DNA of 64,000 nucleotides from Protea cynaroides (Eukaryota; Streptophyta; Magnoliopsida; Proteales; Proteaceae), in contig CM053265.1 of NCBI GenBank assembly GCA_028583415.1, positions 28,365,815 through 28,429,814 of the forward strand, written 5' to 3'. The notes beneath the pieces were generated by a model that worked only from the letters and a program-made list of their open reading frames with translations, did no database searches and was not told the DNA's origin. Numbering within the stretch: position 1 is the first letter of the stretch; every line of letters starts with the position of its first letter. A program made the translations under genes and the position numbers. Below are positions 56,609 to 64,000 of this stretch, in pieces.

Positions 56609-58450
56609 GAATTGTAAATATAGCTGGTGTACCCGCCAGAGTAATCTTTGACTCTGGGGCCACGCGCTCCTTTGTTTCTATGTCTTTTAGGAAGCAAATG
56701 GAATTACCTATCAAGTATTTATCCCCAAGCTTGATAGTTCGCTCTCCGTTAGGAGTAGAAGTGGCATTGAATGAATGCTATGGGCCGTGTACAGTTAGTA
56801 TTGAGGGCCGAAACCTAGAAGCAAATCTGGTTCAACTTGAGATGGCAGACTTCGACGTCATCTTGGAAATTGGATTGGCTAGGCCATCATTCAGCTAGCT
56901 TATTATGTGGTGAAAGAAAACTTGTGTTTAAAGATGATAAGGGAAAGGAGTTTAGCTTCATTGGAACTAAGTTACCTAGGAAGCGGAAACTGATCCTCTC
57001 TGCCCTAAATGCTAAGAGATGCTTAGAGAAGGGAGGAGTGGGGTACTTAGTATTTGTGGTCGACATCATTGCAGATGTGCCAAAACGGAAGATCTAGATG
57101 TGGTACGAGAGTTTTCAGATGTATTTCCAGAAGATCTACCAGGTCTACCTCCAGACAGGGCTACAGAGTTCGTGATAGACCTCATGCCAGGGTCGGTGCC
57201 GGTGTTTAAGGCACCATACAGGATTGCCCCTACAGAATTAAATGAGTTGAAGACCTAATTACAATAACTACTAGATAAGGGTTTCATACAACCAAGCATA
57301 TCATCATGGGGAGCACCTATATTGTTCGTAAAGAAGGACGGTAGCGTATAACTATGTATCGACTACCGATAGTTGAACAAGTTAACCATCAAGAATCGAT
57401 ACCCTTTGCCTAGGATCGATGATCTGTTTGATCAGTTGCGGGTGCAAAGGTTTTTTCGAAGATTGACCTTAGATCAGGGTATCACCAATTGAAGATCAAG
57501 GTAGGAGATATTCTGAAAACTGCTTTCAGGACAAGGTATGGGCATTATGAGTTCCTGGTAATGTCGTTCGGGTTGACTAACGCTCCAGTGCGTTCATGGA
57601 ACTGATGAACTGAGTGTTTCATGACATGTTGGACACTTCAGTCATCGTATTCATTGACGACATCTTGGTCTACTCGAAGGACAAGGAGACTCATGCAACA
57701 CATTTGAGAGCAGCCCTACAATGGCTTATATGGGAGAAGCTTTACGCTATGTTCAAGAAGTATGAATTTTGGCTGAAAGAAGTGGCCTTCTTGCGATACA
57801 TATTATCTATAGGCGGTATCAAGGTGGATCCAAGCAAGATCGTAGCTATAATATGATGGGATGCACCAAAATCAGCTACAGAGATTCGTAGTTTCCTTAG
57901 ATTGGCTGGTTACTATGGAAGATTCATGGAAGATTATTCAAGGATCGCCGTTCCACTTACCAGACTAACCAATAAAGGAGAAAAGATCATATGGACAGAT
58001 GAGTGTGAGAAGTGCTTTCAAACTCCGAAGTCAAGACTAGTCTTTGCACCTATCTTGACCATCCCAGCACCAGGCTTGCCGTTTACCCTATATATGGTTG
58101 CCTCAGGGTTGGGTCTTGGATGTATGCTGACGCAAGGAGAACAGATGATTGCCTATACATCAAGACAGTTGAAAGAGCATGAAAAGAGCTATCCTACGCA
58201 TGATCTGGAGTTAGCAGCGGTCATTCACACAATGAAGACTTGGAGGCACTGAAAAGTTTCAGATTAAGTCAGATCACAAGAGTTTAACTTACCTTTTTAC
58301 TTAGAAGGACGTGAATATGAGACAAAGGAGATGGCTGGAGCTATTAAAAGATTATGATTGTGACATCCAGTATCATCTGGGTAAGGCAAATGTTGTGGCT
58401 AATGCCTTAAGTAGAAAGTGGGCATTAAAACCTAAGGCAGGACCTAGTAC
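56609..58450 (+). pseudogene. pol: G protease, reverse transcriptase, RNase H
   Basis: Protease active site IFDSGATRSF near 56645-56675, closer to the family form than A's. RT core FIDDILVYSKDKETH near 57648-57690. RNase H YTSRQLKEHEKSYPTHDLEL near 58155-58215. Damage includes a frameshift at 56882, stops near 57257, 57348 and 57370, single-base losses near 57445 and 57590, and an 11-bp deletion at 58249. Confidence 0.88.
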
Positions 58451-60010
58451 AAATGCTGCATTGTGTGCTGCATCATTTGGCTCAATGAAGAATAATGAAG
58501 AGTATATTTTAGAGATTACAGGAGATCTAGTGGAACAGGGCTTAATCCATAAGTTCTTGTTGATGTCCGCTGCTTTGAAGATCTAATCGGATCTCATAGA
58601 TGAGGTCAAAGTAGCAATCCTACAGGATCCACACCTCAAGTCTGTGTAAGAAGATCTAGAGAAGGGTAAAAGTAACCCTGACTTTACCTTAGATTCAGAC
58701 AAGGTACTCAGGTATCATGGAAGATTATGTATACCTGAGAGTGAGAACTCAAATATCTGAGATAGAGTTATGACAGAAGCTTATTACACCCATATTCGGT
58801 ACTTACAGGAAGCACCAAGATGTACCATGATTTAAGAATATTATATTGGTAGAGGGGTATGAAAGCGGATGTAGCTCTATTTGTATTCCAATGTCTGAAT
58901 TGCCAGCAAGTTAAAGCTGAAAGGCAGAGGCCCGTAGGTTTGCAACAACCACTACCGAAGCTAGCTTGGAAGTGAGATTATATCACAATGGATTTCTTTA
59001 CTGGCCTACCCTTGACACCGAGGTCAGTGGATGAAATATGGGTTATAGTCGATCGACTTACCAAGACCGCCCGATTCATCGTTGTCAGACCTCAGTATAA
59101 CATGGAGAAGCTGGTCAAGCTATATGTGGATAATATAGTTAGACTTCATGGTGTCCTAGAAAGTATAGTATCTAATAGAGATTCCCCTTTTACATCAAAG
59201 TTTTGGGAAGGATTACAGAAAGCCATGGGAGCTAAGTTGAAGTTTAGTACAACTTTTCATCCTCAGACAGACGAATAGTCAGAAAGAACTATTCAAATCT
59301 TAGAAGATATGCTCAGAGTATGTGCCTTAGATTTCAAAGGAGCTTGGGACGAGAAGCTATCACTCATCGAGTTTGCTTATAACAATAGTTACCAGTCTAC
59401 GATCCAAATGGCTCCATATGAGGCACTTTATGGGAAGGAATGTCGTACAACTCTATTTTGGAATGAGGTGGGAGAGAGAAGGATTGTAGGACCAGAGTTC
59501 GTCGAAGAAATTGTCAAGTGATTGATCAAATCAAGGAAAGAGTGAAGACAGCTCAAGTTCGATAAAAGCATTATGCAATTAATCGACGTCGAGATCTGGA
59601 GTTTGCAGTGGGTGATAAGGTGTTCTTGAAGATATCACCTGTACGAGGTTTGAAATGGTTTGGTAAAAAGGGAAAGCTATGCCCCAGCTATATGGGACCA
59701 TATGAGATTTTGACCAGACGCGGTAATGTGGCGTATCAACTGGCTCTACCACCATCCATGTTAAGCGTTCATGATGTATACCATGTTTCTTTATTGAAGA
59801 AGTATGTCAGGGATCCATCACACATCTTAACAATAGACCCACCAGACTTGACAGAGGACTTGACATTTGAAGTAGTACCTGTGATGCTCACAAGCCGGAA
59901 GGTACAACATCTCTGAAGCAATGATATCCATTATGAGAAAGTGCATTGGAAAAACCAAAATGTAGAAGAAATCACGTGGGAGGATGAGAATGTGATGTGA
60001 AAGAAATACC
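58451..60010 (+). pseudogene. pol: G integrase with chromodomain-like tail
   Basis: ITMDFFTGLPLTPRSVDEIW (58984-59040) has the first Asp. The second catalytic Asp is Asn (SIVSNRDSPF, 59162-59192). Glu is retained in SERTIQ (59278) after a TAG. The C-terminus KISPVRGLKWFGKKGKLCP (59628) and KVHWKNQNVEEITWEDEN (59939-59990) keep the chromodomain-type W-E-D-E. Confidence 0.88.
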
Positions 60011-60049
60011 CTAACCTTTTTGATGACCAAGGTATGTTCAATTTTCGAG

Positions 60050-60134
60050 ACTGAAATTTATTTTTAAGGGTGGGGGAGTTGTGAAACCTACATGCAAATT
60101 TTGGAGACGAATTTTCTTTCGAGGGTGGGAGAGT
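60050..60134 (+). promoter_or_regulatory. G duplicated polypurine tract
   Basis: AAGGGTGGGGGAG (60066-60078), then TTGTGAAACC, and about 54 bp later GAGGGTGGGAGAG (60121-60133) directly before the LTR TGTAAGACCC at 60135. Same arrangement as in A. Confidence 0.8.
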
Positions 60135-62271
60135 TGTAAGACCCGCACTCCATGAACCCGATCTAAACCTTTCATTCATGTCGTAACAGGTTTTCCAATC
60201 ATCATCGGGCCAGATGGGACGAGTAGAAGACAATGAGGTATGAAAACGAACCTCAAAGTATGAAATATTTCACACTGGTCGATGGTACCGGTCGACCGGT
60301 ATGGCCGGCGCAGCAGACCACTTAGATCCTGAAATGGATCTCTGTGGGTCCTACTTTCCAAATCTTAAATCGAAGGACTTTCCTAATATTAGGAGGCTTC
60401 CTAAACTCAAACCTAGCCTATATAAAGACTCCTAAACCTCCTAAAATCCATTTCATTGATCTTCACAAACCCTAGAGAGGAGAAAGAGCCACCATTGCCG
60501 TTGGACGAAGAACACTCTACAGAGAACCAACGGTAAGTGCTTAAACCATACTCTCTGTTAAGCGTTCTAGAATGGTTAGTCATGGTTGGATCAATACCAT
60601 GCAAAGAGAGGTATTGATCTAATCCATATTTTCCCATCAAACCCTAATCTAGTCGATAAACCCTAGATTCAAGTTCTAGGTTCAAGATCATCGAAATTAG
60701 GAATTGAATGGAGTTGGAAACAACTCTAACTCAGTGCTTAGACCTAGAATGTGTAGGAGAAACTATAGAATCAATAGGGGTAACTGACGGAAGGCAAGAA
60801 CAGGATGTATGGTCTTCCAGAGACATACCAGTCGCACCATATGCAACCGGTACTACGATCGGTATCTCTCAGAGACTGGTCTGTGGGGACCGGTCGACCA
60901 TACGGGTCGCACCTTTCCCCACAGTGCCTCGGCCAGTACCTGCGACTGGTACCCACGACCAGTCTGCTCTATGAGTAGTGTTTTTGACCCAGTTGGTTTT
61001 TTGACCAACGTAAACCCTAAGAAACTATTCTAATTCAATCCTAACATCGTGTAGGACCTCGTGATAACGAGTTTGGATTCTGTGACGCGGAGCAAACTAT
61101 CAAACAAGCGTCAGGTAAGGGAAATAGACTAAACCCTAATAATTTAATAATAGTAAAACATTGTTAATAATTAAGATTCTATAGACTGATGTTAGTGCAT
61201 ATTTGCATGTCATCCTTTACTTTCAGTTATTATTATTGTTCATGCATACTCGCTATGCTAGGATGTGACTGTTAGGCATGTGATTGTTTTCGTTGGTGTA
61301 TGGAATGGGAAGGGCCTGGGGTCTGGGATCATTCCTCACACTAGCACCTTTTTGTATCGTTCTATTTTAGCATGTTTGGTGTGGGTAGGGTATCAGGGGG
61401 AGGAAGTGGCACTGTGGTCTCCGGCCTAGCCACTAGACACTAGCTCTATCTCTATGCCGTAGGGAGCTATGCTGGGATAGGGCTTACTGTGATGACATAT
61501 AGGATTGGTTAGTTACGAGTCCAGTTTGTAAGCCCTCGCCAATAGGGGCTTACGTGTTGGTATGGGTAGGGTATCAAGGGAAGTGTTGGCGGTGTTTGAT
61601 CCGGATGCTTTAGCTCTATCTCTATTCCATGGTGGGTGCATGTAGGACGACAGTGGTGTTTGTTCCATTGGGCGGCTTCACATACTCATGTATAGAGGTG
61701 CGGTGGCCGCCAATCCTTTCTATAGCACATTGCAAACTTATAACCAGACCATGATGTGAATATTACTCATGCATATGTTTGTTGCATTGTCTGATTGTCT
61801 TACTAAGCTAAGTTGTGAGCTCACCCTGTATATATATATATACATGTTTTTAGATGTTGATGTAGGTTATACTCTGGAGGACTACATGGATGCTCCGGGG
61901 TATGGAGGTGCTGCTGCTTTAGAAGTGCAAGCAGGAGAGGACAAGCATGACGCTTCATGCAAGTGCCCTTTCTGCGTGTACCTCTAGGATGTTGGTTTTG
62001 TTTCTTTATTAATTTTCAGCTGGATTTATAATTGGAATGTAAGGATATTTATTTATGTTTTGGTATTTTAAATAACTGGATAATTTATTTATCAATAGAA
62101 GTACCCATTTCATTTAATTTAAGACTTCCATTGTATTTTATTATATTCTGATTATGGTTATGTGCAATGGTTTGTATGAGTGGACACGGTCTTATTGAGA
62201 TCTTGGTGTGAACCGTTGGTTCAGTGACGGTTCACTCACACTTCTGGTTCAATCGAAATTGGGGTGTGACA
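60135..62271 (+). repeat. G 3' LTR
   Basis: TGTAAGACCCGC to GGGGTGTGACA. Clusters at 60275-60305 and 60830-60965 (ACCGGTCG type), TATA near 60420, donor-like ACGGTAAGTGC at 60531, exon-like block 61055-61114, 122-nt frame 61866-61987. Confidence 0.95.
61866..61987 (+). other. Conserved 122-nt LTR reading frame (G 3' LTR copy)
   Basis: After GATGTAG. Reads YTLEDYMDAPGYGGAAALEV, then QAGEDKHDASCKCPFCVYL and TAG. Confidence 0.65.
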
Positions 62272-62276
62272 TATTG
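62272..62276. repeat. Target duplication of G, right (TATTG)
   Basis: Identical to 53168-53172. Confidence 0.95.
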
Positions 62277-62395
62277 CTTATCTTATCTTGTGGTTTCTTC
62301 ATAAAGTTGATTCACTTGAGCCGGTTATGATAGGAAGATGGGTCACAACAAGAGAATGTAAGGTTAGACCGGGTTCATGGCAGGTGGGTCTTACA

Positions 62396-64000
62396 ACTGC
62401 ACCACCCTTAAAAAAAATTTCATCCTCAATATTTACACATACGGATCTTACAACTCCCCCATCCTTAAAAGAGATTTCATCCTCGGAAATTTAAATATTT
62501 TTCGTAATCAAATAGGTAGGGATACTTCTTCCGCATTGCATCTTCCTCTTCCCATATAATCTCTTCTATGTCATAGCTTCGCCAGGTTACCTTCACATAA
62601 TAAAGATCTCGTCTCCGAAAATGTTGTACCTTTCAAGTGGTGATCTTGGTTGGTACCACTTCGAGAGTTAAGTCTTCTATCAAATCTGGTGGATCAACGA
62701 TCAATACCCGTGATGGATCTCTAATGTACTTCTTCAATAGAGACACGCAAAATGGGTCGCTCACAGTAGACATGGATAGCAGTAACGGTAGTTGATATGC
62801 AACTTTTCCATGTCTCTCTAAAATTTTATAAGGTCCAAAACATATATAGGACATAACTTTCCCTTCTTACCACACAATTTTAAACCACGCATAAGTGACA
62901 TCATCAAGAATACTTTGTCACTTACGGTGAACTCAAGGTCTTGGTGTCTTTTAACAACCTTGAGCTGTTTTAGCCATTTCCTTTTGATCCTATTTGCCAC
63001 ATAATAGTTTTCTTCAACAGACTTAAGTCTTATAATTCCTCGTTTTCCTACTTCATTCCAAAATAGAAGAGTTTGACAATTCTACCTTATCATGCTTTAT
63101 AGGTGACATCTATATGGTAGCTTGCCAGTAAAATTAATCAATGGCAACTTCTCCACTCAAGCTCCTTTAATAACAATTTTACAGGCTCGGAGAATACCTC
63201 TTAGGATCTATAAAGTCCGCTCCGACTGTTTGTCGGTTTAAGGGTGAAATGCAGTACGAAACTTCAACTTTGTTCCATTGCTTTCTGTAGTCCCTCCCAA
63301 AACTTTGAGGTAAAGCGTAGGCCTCTATCTAACACTATGCCCTCAGGTGTAACATTCAATCTGGCAATACTATCCACATATAGCTTAGCTAGTCACTCCA
63401 AAGCATACCAAGGTCTTATAGCAATGAAACGAGCTGTCTTTATGAAACAATCAACAATCACCCAAACTATTTCAATCGATCTGGGAGTCAAAGGTAAAAT
63501 GGTGACATAGTCTATTGTAATGCAGTCTCATTTTCAGGCTGGTTCAGGTAGTGGTTGTAGTAAGCATGCTGGTCTTTTTCTTTCAACCTTTACTTATTGA
63601 TAATTCAGAGACTAAAACACGCACTAAGCCACATTTGATATCATTCCTCTTTACCAGTACAATCTTTTCATGTTTTGGCACATTTTGTGCTTCTAGGATG
63701 TACCTACTATAGAATGGAATGGGTTTTTTTGCATTATTTTTGTATCTAAGATCCGAGTTTTTTTCTTCCAGGTATGCATAATCGTCCTCTGTATCTCAGG
63801 ACCTTCTCCACATCCAACGTAAGTCAGGGTTAGGTTTTCCTTTCTCTAAGTCTTCTTGCACCACTCTCAGATAAGGATCTAACAGATTTACTACTTTAAC
63901 TTCTTCCAAATCTGAATATGTTACTGTAGAACACAAGACAACATTTATAATAGGTCCTTCCTCATACTTCATATTGCCCTTTTTGCTAAATGCCTCAACT
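62396..64000 (-). pseudogene. pol: F pol remnant: integrase and linker, runs off the window
   Basis: Reading leftwards: linker (DLEEVKVVNLLDPYLRVVQE near 63930-63860), zinc-finger remnants near 63650, integrase core (ITIDYVTILPLTPRSIE near 63530-63470; VLDRGLRFTSKFWEGLQKAM near 63350-63280), C-terminus (RGLKLCGKKGKLCPIY near 62890; AYQLPLLLSMS near 62790), and duplicated PPT (62396-62500). Many stops and frameshifts. Chromovirus type; protease, RT and 5' LTR would lie to the right. Confidence 0.85.

Larger units (their letters stand above)
53173..62271 (+). mobile_element. Element G: complete but dead Tekay/Del-like chromovirus
   Basis: 9,099 bp with two LTRs (53173-55340 and 60135-62271), tRNA-iMet primer site, gag, pol, duplicated PPT and perfect TATTG duplications, nested in F's LTR. 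Close relative of A in LTR and coding parts. The leader and first 40 codons of gag are deleted. The LTRs differ at many positions and by indels (a 45-50-bp purine segment of the leader is missing from the 3' LTR), so the insertion is old. Confidence 0.95.
50913..62395 (-). repeat. F 3' LTR, split by G (50913-53172 and 62277-62395)
   Basis: Minus-orientation chromovirus LTR from TGTCACACCCC at 50913 to GGGTCTTACA at 62395; 2,379 bp without G. Across G it reads TTTGACTTATTG, then CTTATCTTATCTTGTGG, matching D's LTR at 47067-47095. Word clusters (52280-52470 and 52925-53095) mix TATGGTCG and GTGTGGTC in both. Contains the 122-nt frame with two stops. Confidence 0.92.

Noticed and set aside
53173..62271. 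G as an active element
   Set aside because: Multiple stops in gag and pol, deleted gag start, lost zinc-knuckle Cys and integrase Asp to Asn show it cannot move on its own.
1..64000. Host genes, tRNA or rRNA genes, organellar inserts, integrated pararetroviruses
   Set aside because: Every stretch longer than a few hundred bases is either assigned to one of the named elements or lies between their parts; no cloverleaf, rRNA core, photosynthesis or movement-protein motif recognised.

Overview
This is nuclear DNA of a seed plant, almost certainly an angiosperm with a large, repeat-rich genome. All 64 kb can be assigned to nested LTR retrotransposons of the Ty3/gypsy superfamily. I see no host gene, tRNA or rRNA gene, organellar insert or bacterial feature. 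Two lineages dominate. One is Tekay/Del-type chromoviruses (tRNA-iMet primer site, LTRs starting TGTAAGACCC and ending GGGGTGTGACA, single RNase H, chromodomain-like integrase end). The other is Tat/Ogre-type elements (LTRs of 4.7-5.3 kb, second RNase H domain). Every gag/pol copy is broken.

Layout, outermost first. Element D (chromovirus, minus) has its 3' LTR at 44852-47198 and decayed pol at 47199-49107. Tat element C (plus, 29785-44851, its 5' part left of the window) sits inside D's LTR. Chromovirus A (plus, from before base 1 to 29784) sits inside C's gag. B (minus, 8842-28062), a 19.2-kb element with 5.3-kb LTRs and no gag or pol, sits inside A's 3' LTR with a GGTAA/GATAA target duplication. 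That gives nesting four deep. A solo LTR S (minus, 32150-34470, ATGAA/ATGAG duplication) interrupts C. To the right, a fragment E (LTR end plus extra ORF, 49108-50912) is followed by element F (minus, 3' LTR from 50913, pol running off the right edge). A complete element G (plus, 53173-62271, TATTG duplications) is inserted in F's LTR.

For the hunt, the chromovirus LTRs are the most interesting part. Seven LTR copies of at least four subfamilies carry, at the same place, a frame of exactly 122 nt from an AG acceptor-like site to a TAG stop, with a conserved peptide (T-V-E-D-Y-M-D-A-P type). Each LTR also has two clusters of short palindromic words, about 0.6 kb apart, whose word changes between subfamilies but matches between the two clusters of one LTR. 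Elements A and G share an 80-nt GT-AG intron-like segment between the Gag zinc knuckle and protease. All four chromovirus 3' ends have a duplicated polypurine tract. The left edge of the window shows a 2-kb inversion that, when read back, restores both A's 5' LTR and a split extra ORF (putative plant transposon protein type) lying antisense upstream of gag. B and C share an LTR layout: terminal 158-bp repeats, AT-rich promoter, purine-rich leader, splice-donor-like site, then an array of TTAGGG/CCCTAA hairpins.

Coordinates of LTR ends, target duplications, PBS and PPT were read directly from the sequence. Lineage names rest on recognisable motifs in the translated pol fragments. Similarities between copies were judged by eye, not computed.
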